Source: Rhodospirillales bacterium
GTDB taxonomy: Bacteria; Pseudomonadota; Alphaproteobacteria; Rhodospirillales; UBA2165
Length of the DNA stretch: 39,863 bases
Assembly (NCBI GenBank): GCA_022823235.1
Contig: JAJDXO010000034.1
Span: 1 to 39,863 of the forward strand
Reading direction: 5' to 3'
Positions 19,020-27,093 of this stretch are shown piece after piece. The notes beneath the pieces were generated by a model, which did no database searches, was not told the origin of the DNA, and saw only the letters and a list, made by a program, of their open reading frames with translations. A program made the position numbers and the translations under genes. Position 1 is the stretch's first letter. Every line of letters starts with the position of its first letter.

Positions 19020-19442
19020 ATGAACATCAAGATTGCCGACATCATGGCCAAGCGGGTCATCGTCGCCGAGAAGCACCACACCGTCGGCCATGCGCGGGAT
19101 GTCATGGAGCGCAACCGCATCGGGGCGCTGCCCGTGGTCGGTCCGGACAAGGAGGCCCTCGGCATCGTTACCGCCACCGACCTCGCCCGGCGCCTGAAGA
19201 ACGAGACGCCGGTGAGCCGGATCATGAGCGACGGCATTCACGCGGTGCCGGCCTACAACGACGTCTCGGTGGCCGCCCGGATCATGCGCAAGAACAAGAT
19301 TCACCATGTGGTGGTGACCGATAACAAGAAGGTGGTCGGGCTGATCAGTTCCTTCGACCTGTTGAGCCTCGTGGACGGCAAGCGCTTCCAGCCCAGACAG
19401 CCGCCGACGCCGTCGAAAAGGAAATCGAAGAAAGGGCGCTAA
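19020..19442 (+). CDS. CBS-domain-pair protein
   Basis: A 140-aa stand-alone protein made of two CBS domains (about 5-58 and 66-120), followed by a basic Pro/Lys-rich tail. CBS pairs bind adenosine nucleotides or related ligands and act as sensors or regulators; the target here is unknown. The start at 19020 has a strong Shine-Dalgarno (AGGGGAGAG) upstream. The stop overlaps the convergent ubiA stop by four bases. Confidence 0.9.
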   Translation: MNIKIADIMAKRVIVAEKHHTVGHARDVMERNRIGALPVVGPDKEALGIVTATDLARRLKNETPVSRIMSDGIHAVPAYNDVSVAARIMRKNKIHHVVVTDNKKVVGLISSFDLLSLVDGKRFQPRQPPTPSKRKSKKGR

Positions 19443-20365
19443 ACCACCTGTCCCAGAATGATCCCGCCGAACAGCAGCCAGCCGAACAGCCGGTTGGACT
19501 TGAACTTGCGGAGGCAGTCGTGGGGATCGTCGAGCTTGACGTCCCAAGACTGCCAGGCCAACAGCAGCGCGCCCAGGGCAAGCGCCGCCCAGAACGGCCA
19601 AGCGAGCCCGACCAGCCACCCGGAAACGCCGATCAGCGCGATGGCGACGGCGTGGAAGATCCACAGCCACGGCCGGGTCCCGCCCCACAGAAGGACGGCG
19701 GTGGACTTCACTCCGATCAGCGCGTCGTCTTCCTTGTCCTGGTGGGCATAGATGGTGTCGTAGCCCAGCGTCCAGAAGAACCCGGCCGCATAGAGCACCA
19801 GGGCGGGCGTCTGGATGTCGCCGCGCACCGCCGCCCAGCCCAACAGCGCCCCCCAGTTGAACGTCAGGCCGAGCATGGCCTGGGGCCAGTGGGTGAAACG
19901 CTTGAACAGAGGGTAGGTGAACACCAGCGCCAAGGACGCGGCCCCGACCCCGATGGCGACCGGATTGAACTGCAGCAGAATGACGAGGCCCAGAAGGCAC
20001 AGCACCCCCATCCAGATCACCGCCTGCCTGACCGTCATCTGGCCCGACGGCAGGGGCCGGTCGGCGGTGCGCGCCACCTGTGCATCGTAATGGCGGTCGG
20101 TGATGTCGTTGAAGCAGCATCCCGCGCCCCGCATGATCATGGCGCCGAGGCCGAACAGGACGACGAGCAGTAATGACGGCCAGCCCGGTGTCGCCAGCGC
20201 GATGGACCACCAGCAGGGAAACAGCAGCAGCCAGGTGCCGATGGGCCGGTCGAACCTCGCCAGGCGGATATAGGGCCGCGCGGGCGGCGGCACGAAGCGG
20301 TCGACCCACCCCTGTTTGGGGATGTCGCTGTATTCGGTATTGCGGGCGGCGGCGTCGCTCATCAT
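19439..20365 (-). CDS. ubiA: 4-hydroxybenzoate polyprenyltransferase, UbiA
   Basis: Integral membrane prenyltransferase that attaches the polyprenyl tail to 4-hydroxybenzoate, making the substrate later decarboxylated by UbiD. The 308-aa protein has about eight membrane segments. The first Asp-rich motif NDITDRHYD is at 86-94 and the second is YDTIYAHQDKEDD at about 200-212. Two tandem ATGs (20365, 20362) can start it. It diverges from rsmE; ubiA beside rsmE and gshA is a common alphaproteobacterial order. Confidence 0.96.
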   Translation of the reverse strand: MMSDAAARNTEYSDIPKQGWVDRFVPPPARPYIRLARFDRPIGTWLLLFPCWWSIALATPGWPSLLLVVLFGLGAMIMRGAGCCFNDITDRHYDAQVARTADRPLPSGQMTVRQAVIWMGVLCLLGLVILLQFNPVAIGVGAASLALVFTYPLFKRFTHWPQAMLGLTFNWGALLGWAAVRGDIQTPALVLYAAGFFWTLGYDTIYAHQDKEDDALIGVKSTAVLLWGGTRPWLWIFHAVAIALIGVSGWLVGLAWPFWAALALGALLLAWQSWDVKLDDPHDCLRKFKSNRLFGWLLFGGIILGQVV

Positions 20366-20424
20366 CGCATTATCCGTTCTAGGCGATGCGGGCGCAATCT
20401 CACCGGCCGTGCTATAGGTCGGGG

Positions 20425-21150
20425 ATGTACACCGCAAAAATCCGCTTGTATGTGGAGCACGATCTCGCCGGCGGCGCGTCCTTCGAAGCCACGCCCGACC
20501 AGATGCACTATCTCGCCGGCGTCATGCGCCTGGCCCCCGGCGACGGCGTCATGCTGTTCAACGGCCGGGACGGGGAATGGCGAGCCGAGATCACCGAGGC
20601 GACCCGCAAGTCCTGCCGGTTCGCGGTCCGGCACAGGGAGCGCGGCCAAACGGACGAGGCGGGTCCGTGGCTGCTGTTCGCGCCGGTGAAGCGCAACGGC
20701 ACCGACCTGATCGTCGAGAAGGCCACCGAACTCGGCGTGGGGCGCCTGCAGCCCGTCACCACCGAGTACACCAACACCGCCCGCATCAAGCCGGAGCGGC
20801 TCCGCGCCATCGCCATCGAAGCCGCCGAGCAATGCGGGCGCCTGACGTTGCCCGAGATCGGCGAGTTGAAGCCGCTGGCGGCCGCGATTTCGGAACTGCC
20901 CGCCGACCGGACGCTTTATCACATGGACGAAACCGGTGGCGGCGGGGCCATTTCGGAGGTCATGGCGCCCGGCGCGATTGGTGCGCTGCTTACCGGTCCG
21001 GAAGGCGGATTTTCGCCATCCGAGCTTGATTTATTAAGGAATCTCCCGAATTCTAAATCCATCAGCCTGGGGTCCCGAATCCTCCGTGCGGAGACGGCGG
21101 CTCTGGCGGCGCTCGCTTGTTGGCAGGCACTTGCCGGAGACTGGCGCTAG
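20425..21150 (+). CDS. rsmE: 16S rRNA m3U1498 methyltransferase, RsmE
   Basis: SPOUT-fold SAM methyltransferase that modifies U1498 of 16S rRNA. The 241-aa protein has the N-terminal PUA-like domain (MHYLAGVMRLAPGD near 27-40). The SAM-binding knot residues are TGPEGGFSPSE (190-200) and LGSRILRAETA (215-225). The start at 20425 is preceded by GGTCGGGG and fits family N-termini. It is followed by gshA after 50 bp and is likely co-transcribed with it. Confidence 0.95.
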   Translation: MYTAKIRLYVEHDLAGGASFEATPDQMHYLAGVMRLAPGDGVMLFNGRDGEWRAEITEATRKSCRFAVRHRERGQTDEAGPWLLFAPVKRNGTDLIVEKATELGVGRLQPVTTEYTNTARIKPERLRAIAIEAAEQCGRLTLPEIGELKPLAAAISELPADRTLYHMDETGGGGAISEVMAPGAIGALLTGPEGGFSPSELDLLRNLPNSKSISLGSRILRAETAALAALACWQALAGDWR

Positions 21151-21200
21151 GGTGAATGGCAGCCGAAGTGAGTTGTTCAGGGGAGGCGAAAGAACGGGCG

Positions 21201-22601
21201 ATGGCCGAGGACACCAGCACGTCGGCGCCCATTGAAAGCAGGGCGCAGCTCATCTCCTATATGGAGGAGGGCTGTACGCCCCCGGATCAGTGGCGGATCG
21301 GCACCGAGCACGAGAAATTCGCCTATGATCCCCAGACCTTCATGCCGCTCCCCTACGAGGGCAAGAAGGGGATTCGCGCCGTACTCGAAGGACTGACCCG
21401 CTTCGGCTGGGAGCCGGTGCTGGAAGACGGAAACCCCATCGCGCTGATCAAACCGGATCGCTCGTCGGTCACCCTCGAGCCGGGCGGCCAGGTGGAGCTT
21501 TCGGGCGCGCCCCTGGAGACCATTCACCAGACCTGCGGCGAACTGGGCGATCACCTGAAACAAGTGAAGGAAGTGGCCGAAGAGCTGGATGTCGGGTTCA
21601 TGGGCCTCGGCTACCGGGCCATGGGGCGCCTGGATCAGGTGCCGTGGATGCCCAAGGGACGCTACAAGATCATGCGGGAATACATGCCCAAGGTGGGCTC
21701 CATGGGCCACGAAATGATGCTCGCCACCTGTACCGTTCAGGTGAATTTGGATTTCTCCTCCGAAGCCCGCATGGTGCGCATGTTCCGCGCCGCCCTCGCG
21801 CTCCAGCCAATCGCCACGGCGCTGTGGGCCAACTCGCCCTTCAAGGAGGGCAAGAAGAACGGATACTTAAGCTACCGCTCCCACATCTGGACCGACACCG
21901 ACCCGGACCGCACCGGCATGCTGCCCTTCGTCTTCGAGGACGGCTTCGGGTTCGAGCGCTACGTGGACTACATGCTCGATGTGCCCATGTATTTCGTTTA
22001 CCGGAACGGCAGTTACATCGATGCGTCCGGACAGTCGTTCCGGGATTTCATGAAAGGCGGGCTGCCGGCGCTGCCGGGCGAAATCCCGGTCATGTCGGAC
22101 TGGGTCGATCACATGACCACCGCGTTCCCCGAGGTGCGGCTGAAAACGTTCCTCGAGATGCGGGGCGCCGACGGCGGGCCGTGGGGGTACCTCTGCGCAC
22201 TGCCGGCCTTCTGGGTCGGGCTGTTGTATGACGACGATGCGCTGGCGGCGGTCGAGGACCTGATCGCGGACTGGACCGTCGAGGAGATGCAGGCGCTCCG
22301 CCGCCATGTGCCCAAGGAAGCGCTGCACACCCGATTCCGCGACGGTACGCTACAGGACCCGGCCCTCAGGGCACTGGACATCGCCCATGAAGGATTGCGC
22401 GCCCGGGCGCGCCTCGACCGCTCGGGTCAGGACGAGACCCACTTCCTCCAGCCGCTGATCAAGATCGCCAGGTCGGGCAAGGCTCCCGCGGAGGAGCTGT
22501 TGGAGCTCTACGACACCGAGTGGGGCGGCAAGGTCGATCCGGTGTTCAAGTTTCAGTCCTATCTGGAGGAAGCCGGGCAGGTCTCCGCTGGCGGCGAATG
22601 A
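21201..22601 (+). CDS. gshA: Glutamate--cysteine ligase, plant/alphaproteobacterial type
   Basis: Makes gamma-glutamylcysteine from glutamate and cysteine with ATP, the first step of glutathione synthesis. The 466-aa sequence matches the type shared by plants and alphaproteobacteria rather than the enterobacterial type: [14 protein letters not shown] near 33-46, [13 protein letters not shown] near 91-103, and [16 protein letters not shown] near 173-188. The start at 21201 gives a family-like N-terminus; an in-frame ATG 45 bp upstream would add an unlikely extension. A flavin-reductase-like gene follows 7 bp downstream. A glutathione S-transferase gene lies elsewhere in the window. Confidence 0.95.
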   Translation: MAEDTSTSAPIESRAQLISYMEEGCTPPDQWRIGTEHEKFAYDPQTFMPLPYEGKKGIRAVLEGLTRFGWEPVLEDGNPIALIKPDRSSVTLEPGGQVELSGAPLETIHQTCGELGDHLKQVKEVAEELDVGFMGLGYRAMGRLDQVPWMPKGRYKIMREYMPKVGSMGHEMMLATCTVQVNLDFSSEARMVRMFRAALALQPIATALWANSPFKEGKKNGYLSYRSHIWTDTDPDRTGMLPFVFEDGFGFERYVDYMLDVPMYFVYRNGSYIDASGQSFRDFMKGGLPALPGEIPVMSDWVDHMTTAFPEVRLKTFLEMRGADGGPWGYLCALPAFWVGLLYDDDALAAVEDLIADWTVEEMQALRRHVPKEALHTRFRDGTLQDPALRALDIAHEGLRARARLDRSGQDETHFLQPLIKIARSGKAPAEELLELYDTEWGGKVDPVFKFQSYLEEAGQVSAGGE

Positions 22602-22608
22602 TCCCCCG

Positions 22609-23280
22609 ATGTTTTATGAGCCGAAGAACAACGATCACGGACTTCCCTACAACCCGTTCAAATCCTGTTGCATTCCCCGGCCCATCGGCTGGATATCGAG
22701 TCTGGACGCCGAGGGGCGGGCCAACCTCGCGCCGTTCAGCCAGTTCCAGAACCTCACATTTGATCCGCCCTACATCATGATATCCGCCAACCAAAACGAA
22801 TCGGGTCTGCGTAAGGACACGGTTTCCAACGCGGAAGAGACCGGCGAGTTCGTCTGGAACATGGCGACATACGACCTGCGCGAAGCGGTGAACATCTCCG
22901 GCATGGCGCTGCCGCCCGACGAAGACGAATTTGAGCGGGCCGGGTTGCAGAAGCTTCCCTCCAAACTGGTGAGGGCCCCCCGGGTTCATGGCTCTCCGGT
23001 CCATTTCGAATGCCGCTACCACACCACGCTGCGGCTTCCCGGCAACGGCACCATGGGCACGGCCGATATCGTGATCGGCGAGGTGATCGGCATCCACGTC
23101 GACGACGAGTTCATTACCCCGGACGGCAAGATCGACGTCTTGAAGGCCCGGCCCATCGCCCGGCTCGGCTACTACGACTACACCTCCATCGAAAGCATCT
23201 TCGAGATGCGCATCCCCGAAGGGGAGGGCACTCTTCATGGCGGCATGGAGGGCGACCCCGTTAAGGCGGAGCCCGGCTAA
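22609..23280 (+). CDS. Flavin reductase-like, FMN-binding split-barrel protein
   Basis: A 223-aa member of the flavin reductase-like family: CIPRPIGWISSLDAEGRANLAPFSQF near 21-46 (partly quoted), and a central TGEFVWNMATYDLREAVN. Such proteins bind FMN and reduce flavins or serve as oxygenase partners. The family is broad and no partner monooxygenase is adjacent. Starting 7 bp after gshA it is almost certainly in the same transcript, which hints at a redox role. It ends convergent with tldD, 25 bp away. Confidence 0.87.
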   Translation: MFYEPKNNDHGLPYNPFKSCCIPRPIGWISSLDAEGRANLAPFSQFQNLTFDPPYIMISANQNESGLRKDTVSNAEETGEFVWNMATYDLREAVNISGMALPPDEDEFERAGLQKLPSKLVRAPRVHGSPVHFECRYHTTLRLPGNGTMGTADIVIGEVIGIHVDDEFITPDGKIDVLKARPIARLGYYDYTSIESIFEMRIPEGEGTLHGGMEGDPVKAEPG

Positions 23281-23305
23281 GGTCCGATGGGCCCGGGCAA
23301 GGGGA

Positions 23306-24739
23306 TCAGACTTCCGTCCCGCCGACGGTGAGGCTGTCGAGCTTCAGGGTCGGCTGGCCGACGCCCACCGGCACGCCCTGGCCGTCCTTGCCGCAGGTGC
23401 CGACGCCGGGATCGAGGGCCATGTCGTTGCCGATCATGGAGACGCGGGTCAGCGCGTCGGGGCCGTTGCCGATCAGGGTCGCGCCCTTGACCGCCGGGCC
23501 CACACGACCGCCCTCGATCCTGTAGGCCTCGGTGCAGGTGAAGACGAACTTGCCGGATGTGATGTCCACCTGGCCGCCGCCGAAATTGACCGCGTAGAGC
23601 CCGTCATCCACCGAGGCGAGGATCTCTTCCGGGTCCTGCCCGCCGTTGAGCATGATGGTGTTGGTCATCCTCGGCATGGGCGCGTGGGCGTAGCTCTCGC
23701 GCCGTCCGTTTCCGGTGGCGGCGGCCCCCATGAGCCGCGCGTTCATCCGGTCCTGCATGTAGCACGTCAGGATGCCGTCCTCGATCAGCGTCGTCTTTTG
23801 GGTCGGCGTGCCTTCATCGTCGATGGTCAGCGACCCCCGCCGGTCGGTGAGGGTGCCGTCATCCACGACCGTGACCCCCTTGGCCGCGACCCGCTCGCCC
23901 ATGAGCCCGGAGAAGGCCGACGTCTTCTTGCGGTTGAAGTCGCCCTCCAATCCATGGCCGATGGCCTCGTGGAGCAGGATGGCGGGCCAGCCCGGGCCCA
24001 GCACCACCGGCATCTCGCCGGCGGGCGCCGCAACCGAGTCCAGGTTCACGCATGCCTGGCGGTAAGCCTCGTCGACCGCGGCGCGCCAGGTATCCTCGGC
24101 GAGGTACCGGTCGTAGGCCGTGCGGCCGCCGGCGCCGTAGGAGCCCTGCTCCATCCGGTCGCCGTCGCCGACCACGCAGGAGACGTTCAAGCGCACCAGG
24201 GGCCGGATATCGGCGGCGCGCGAGCCGTCGGCGCGGATGATTTCGACCGCCTGCCACTCGCCCATCAGGGAAACCGAGACCTGCTTCACCCGGTCGTCCT
24301 TGGACCGCGCGTAAGCATCGATATCGGTCAGGAGCTTCACCTTGGTCTCGAAGGGGGTGAGCGAGAGGGGGTTCACGTCCCCATAGAGGGCCTGGTTGGT
24401 GCCCGCCGGTCCGTCGGCGAGGGTGCCGCCGTGCCCCGCATGGACCGCCTGCACCGTATCGGCGGCCCGCTTCAAGGCCGCCTCGGAGAGTTCATTCGAG
24501 TGGGAGTAGCCGGCGGTTTCGCCCGCCACCGCCCGAAGGCCAAAGCCCTGGGTGGTGTCATAGCTGGCGTTCTTCAGCTGTCCGTCATCGAAGACGAAGC
24601 TCTCGGACTGGGCGTATTCCAGAAACAGCTCCCCGTCATCGGCGCCGTTCAGCGCATCGCCGATCACGCGATCGACCCGGGCCTGATCGAGGCCGGTGCG
24701 GGTGAAAAACAGCTCTTCGGCGGCGGCGATATCGGACAT
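23306..24739 (-). CDS. tldD: Metalloprotease TldD
   Basis: Catalytic subunit of the TldD/PmbA zinc peptidase. The 477-aa protein carries the zinc motif HEAIGH (257-262) in the family context LLHEAIGHGLEGDFNR. The ATG at 24739 gives the normal N-terminus MSDIAAAEELFF; the frame is open further upstream but without family resemblance. The companion pmbA lies 12 kb away on the same strand. The gene diverges from a secreted orphan protein gene. Confidence 0.96.
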   Translation of the reverse strand: MSDIAAAEELFFTRTGLDQARVDRVIGDALNGADDGELFLEYAQSESFVFDDGQLKNASYDTTQGFGLRAVAGETAGYSHSNELSEAALKRAADTVQAVHAGHGGTLADGPAGTNQALYGDVNPLSLTPFETKVKLLTDIDAYARSKDDRVKQVSVSLMGEWQAVEIIRADGSRAADIRPLVRLNVSCVVGDGDRMEQGSYGAGGRTAYDRYLAEDTWRAAVDEAYRQACVNLDSVAAPAGEMPVVLGPGWPAILLHEAIGHGLEGDFNRKKTSAFSGLMGERVAAKGVTVVDDGTLTDRRGSLTIDDEGTPTQKTTLIEDGILTCYMQDRMNARLMGAAATGNGRRESYAHAPMPRMTNTIMLNGGQDPEEILASVDDGLYAVNFGGGQVDITSGKFVFTCTEAYRIEGGRVGPAVKGATLIGNGPDALTRVSMIGNDMALDPGVGTCGKDGQGVPVGVGQPTLKLDSLTVGGTEV

Positions 24740-24885
24740 GGTGCGTTCCCCCGGAAAAAATATGGGTTTGGCGTGTGGGCGGTCGTTCACCCCATCATAT
24801 AGCCCGCGGGCGGCCTCGCGAAAGCGCCGATCCGTCAAATTCCGTTTACCGGCCTCCGCCTTGAAGCCGCCATATTTGGCGGACT

Positions 24886-25755
24886 ATGATGCCGCCGATG
24901 AGAATAGTTGTTCCCATATTTCTCGCGATGATTGTCTGGGCGTTGCCTCACCCCGTGGCGGCCCAGGGGATTAACGCAACGGAACCCGATTTCGGTTTGA
25001 CCGCCGACGAACGAAGATGGTTGAGGGTGGCCGAGAGTGAATTCCGGAAGCGGAAGGAGAGAGGCGAACTGTATAAGCTCGCGTTCCGGGGCTTCATCGC
25101 CGGCAGTCCGCCGGAGAAAATTGAAAGCGCCAGACGGCTTTATCTCTCGGATCGTTGGACCGCAATGACCGAGCCCGAGTATCAACGGCGGTTGCTGGAA
25201 GCCTTCCAGGAGCAGGTCGACTGGTGGACCCAAGTCACGCAGCTTAAGGGAGATGTCATTTATGACATGGCGAAGGAAATGTACGGCTTCGATATGTCGA
25301 GAGAGGTCTACGGTCAGCCGCTGCCCTCGTCACCTGATATCACCCCGACATTAAAACGGCTGGTTGCGGACAAGCTTTTCTCTTTGTCCGCTCGACGTGG
25401 TTCGAACCGGGGACAATACTTTGAATATATGAGCCGACGAGGCGAGGCGGAAAGGGCCCGAAAGTCCGGTGATCAGGCCAAAATCGACGAGGCTTGCGGC
25501 GTGGATACGGTGAGGTTCCTCTGGCAGGCCGGTGCGAACGGATACCCGAGCGCGGTTCGCGAGTTGGTCGTGGCGTATCTGGACGGCCCGTGCCATACCC
25601 GGGACGACGCGAAAGCCTATTTCTGGTCGGGAAGGGCGCAGCAACTGGGTCTGGGACTTTCGACCCCAACAAAGGCGCGCCTGCAAAATATCTCCGTCGA
25701 GAAGCGCAGGCTTGCCGAAGGGTGGCTGTTGTCGGGAGAGGTTCCGCCTCTATAG
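24886..25755 (+). CDS. Secreted orphan protein with C-terminal Sel1-like segment
   Basis: I do not recognise this 289-aa protein as a named family. It begins with a signal peptide (hydrophobic IVVPIFLAMIVWALPHPVAA, likely cut after AQ or AAQ near 27), so it should be periplasmic or exported. The middle (30-150) is rich in Arg, Glu and aromatic residues and looks helical. Residues 211-255 resemble one Sel1/TPR-like repeat (GANGYPSAVRELVVAYLDG...AKAYFWSGRAQQLG). Two cysteines (204, 236) could form a disulfide. An alternative ATG is at 24898. Just before the ATG at 24886, an inverted repeat CCGCC/GGCGG (24867-24882) covers the only SD-like bases. It converges on another orphan gene. Confidence 0.7.
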   Translation: MMPPMRIVVPIFLAMIVWALPHPVAAQGINATEPDFGLTADERRWLRVAESEFRKRKERGELYKLAFRGFIAGSPPEKIESARRLYLSDRWTAMTEPEYQRRLLEAFQEQVDWWTQVTQLKGDVIYDMAKEMYGFDMSREVYGQPLPSSPDITPTLKRLVADKLFSLSARRGSNRGQYFEYMSRRGEAERARKSGDQAKIDEACGVDTVRFLWQAGANGYPSAVRELVVAYLDGPCHTRDDAKAYFWSGRAQQLGLGLSTPTKARLQNISVEKRRLAEGWLLSGEVPPL

Positions 25756-25763
25756 GGCCAGCT

Positions 25764-25784
25764 CCACGTTCCGTGGTTTATTTC
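25764..25784 (+). terminator. Short intrinsic-terminator-like hairpin
   Basis: CCACG-TTC-CGTGG (25764-25776) is followed by TTTATTTC on the + strand, just past the stop of the Sel1-like gene. The stem is only 5 bp, so strength is doubtful. The T-rich part overlaps the end of the convergent gene. No T-run follows on the minus strand. Confidence 0.4.
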
Positions 25785-26767
25785 TTGCTGGCCGCCACGC
25801 AGGCATCGTGGCGAGCTTTCGCGGCTTCGAATGCCGTAAGCGCGACATCGACTGCCTCCTGAGCGGCTGGCAGTTCCTCTTCGGCTTCGGCGAGGCTGTT
25901 TTCGAGCGCCTTGAGTTTTGCCAGCCAAATTTCCCGCTGTTGCAGCCAAATCTGCCGACGTTTTCGGTTTCTCTCTGCGGTCTTGCCGAAATCAAGGAAA
26001 GGCAGGTCGAAGATGCTTGGCTTTTGCCCCGGCGCTGGCGGCGCGGGCAGCGCAAAGGGACCGTGAGGAATGAAGACCTTTGGTGGCTCTTGTCGTTTGT
26101 GGTACTCGATCTGTATTGGCAGCTTTATGATCCTGCCCTCAATGTTGTGAAGCTCAAATCTAGCTGCATCCAAGATTTTTTGCGCTTGCCGCATGTCCAA
26201 CCAATGATCGCGGCACGGAACTTCTTCTGATTTTGAATTCGCCACTTCGGATGTCTTGTTTTGCCCCAGTAGTGCTGGGTTTGTGGTCGGGGTTGCAAGC
26301 GGTGTAACCGGCGCTACGCTTCGTGACCTCTCGCCCGCCCGGCGCGAGGCCCGGGGCAAGACATTGCCGGCATGGTCCAGCGTTCCCAACAGGACCGGCC
26401 TTTGCCTGCTTGGCGGACGGGTCGATGCCGCCGGTTTCGTCCGCGGGGTTGCTTGGGCGATGGCGCCCCATGGCCAGGGGTTGCCCGCCGACGGCGGCGT
26501 GGGCCCGGCCAGTGACGTGTTCAGCCGCTCGGCCAGTTTGGCCGCCGTCGGACCCCGGGTGCGCATGAAGCCGTCGATGGCGAGATCGTTGTCCCGCTGA
26601 AATCGTTCCAGTCCGGCGTAAATGTCCCGCATCGGGTTGGTGGACCCGAAGAGCGGCTTCCGCATCACGCCGAGGCGCCGCAAGGCCCGGTCCACAAGGT
26701 TGGCGTCGTCGGGATCGTCCAGCATACCTTTGCCGAACGACATGTTCAGAGGAAAGAAAATACTCAC
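25778..26767 (-). CDS. Peptidoglycan-binding-like orphan protein with Pro-rich linker and helical C-terminus
   Basis: A 329-aa protein not recognised as a whole. Residues about 22-83 (LVDRALRRLGVMRKPLFG...IYAGLERFQRDNDLAIDGFM...GPTAAKLAERL) resemble a PG_binding_1 domain of the alphaproteobacterial type. Residues 88-180 are a Pro/Ser/Thr/Arg-rich, low-complexity linker. From about 185 a helical hairpin is likely; its arms (188-225 and 262-322) flank a Pro-rich turn, and one cysteine sits at each base (C185, C323). No signal peptide is evident. The start is GTG at 26767 with AGGGCGG upstream; an ATG at 26743 lacks a ribosome site. It has its own strong promoter in an AT-rich island. Confidence 0.68.
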   Translation of the reverse strand: MSIFFPLNMSFGKGMLDDPDDANLVDRALRRLGVMRKPLFGSTNPMRDIYAGLERFQRDNDLAIDGFMRTRGPTAAKLAERLNTSLAGPTPPSAGNPWPWGAIAQATPRTKPAASTRPPSRQRPVLLGTLDHAGNVLPRASRRAGERSRSVAPVTPLATPTTNPALLGQNKTSEVANSKSEEVPCRDHWLDMRQAQKILDAARFELHNIEGRIIKLPIQIEYHKRQEPPKVFIPHGPFALPAPPAPGQKPSIFDLPFLDFGKTAERNRKRRQIWLQQREIWLAKLKALENSLAEAEEELPAAQEAVDVALTAFEAAKARHDACVAASKK

Positions 26768-26799
26768 GGTTTCCGCCCTGATTGAATTTAATTAACCAT

Positions 26800-26828
26800 A
26801 ATATAATTCCAAATTAAGGAAAAATCAA
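26800..26828 (-). promoter_or_regulatory. Near-consensus sigma-70-type promoter for the peptidoglycan-binding-like gene
   Basis: Reading the minus strand, TTGATT (26828-26823) and TATATT (26805-26800) are separated by exactly 17 bases. The surrounding about 70 bp (26780-26850) are strikingly AT-rich against the GC-rich window. Transcription would start near 26793, giving a leader of about 25 bases to the GTG at 26767. Confidence 0.6.
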
Positions 26829-26896
26829 GTCTTAAAATTGTAATTACTGTTTCGGGCGGGCGGACGGTTCCGGGACCCGGCGACTCCCAAATTTCC

Positions 26897-26926
26897 TTGA
26901 CCGGCGGGGACCAGATATTATGGTTA
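26897..26926 (+). promoter_or_regulatory. Promoter of the metZ riboswitch leader
   Basis: TTGACC (26897-26902) and TATGGT (26921-26926) stand 18 bases apart; TTATGG two bases earlier is an alternative with 16-base spacing. The expected start point, about 26932, coincides with the first base of the SAM-II P1 stem, so the aptamer would begin at the transcript's 5' end. Confidence 0.55.
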
Positions 26927-26930
26927 CGCC

Positions 26931-26990
26931 TACGTGGTGATTTGTTCGACCGGCTTGCGGCCACGTTAAACAAACGAGCTAAAAGGTCGG
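26931..26990 (+). promoter_or_regulatory. SAM-II (metA-type, SAM-alpha) riboswitch aptamer
   Basis: An S-adenosylmethionine-binding leader, known mainly from alphaproteobacterial methionine genes. P1 is ACGTGG (26932-26937) with CCACGT (26961-26966). The conserved loop GTGATTTG follows P1, CGGCTTGC precedes its 3' strand, and TTAAACAA...GCTAAAAGG follows it. The pseudoknot helix is CGACC (26947-26951) with GGTCG (26985-26989). It lies 104 bp upstream of metZ, exactly the gene class expected. High SAM should lower metZ expression. Confidence 0.93.
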
Positions 26991-26998
26991 CGCTGAGG

Positions 26999-27035
26999 AA
27001 GCCCCGACCATCACCGGCCGGGGCTTTTGCTTTTT
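26999..27035 (+). terminator. Intrinsic terminator/attenuator downstream of the SAM-II aptamer
   Basis: AAGCCCCG (26999-27006) pairs with CGGGGCTT (27019-27026), followed by TTTTGCTTTTT to 27035. CCGACC (27004-27009) overlaps the 5' arm of this stem and is perfectly complementary to GGTCGG (26985-26990), the pseudoknot strand of the aptamer. The aptamer and an antiterminator pairing are therefore mutually exclusive. Confidence 0.85.
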
Positions 27036-27093
27036 CGCGAACGCCCGGGCCGCCGGAAAAGAGGCATGAGGAGCCAAAAGGGAGGAGCGCGTT

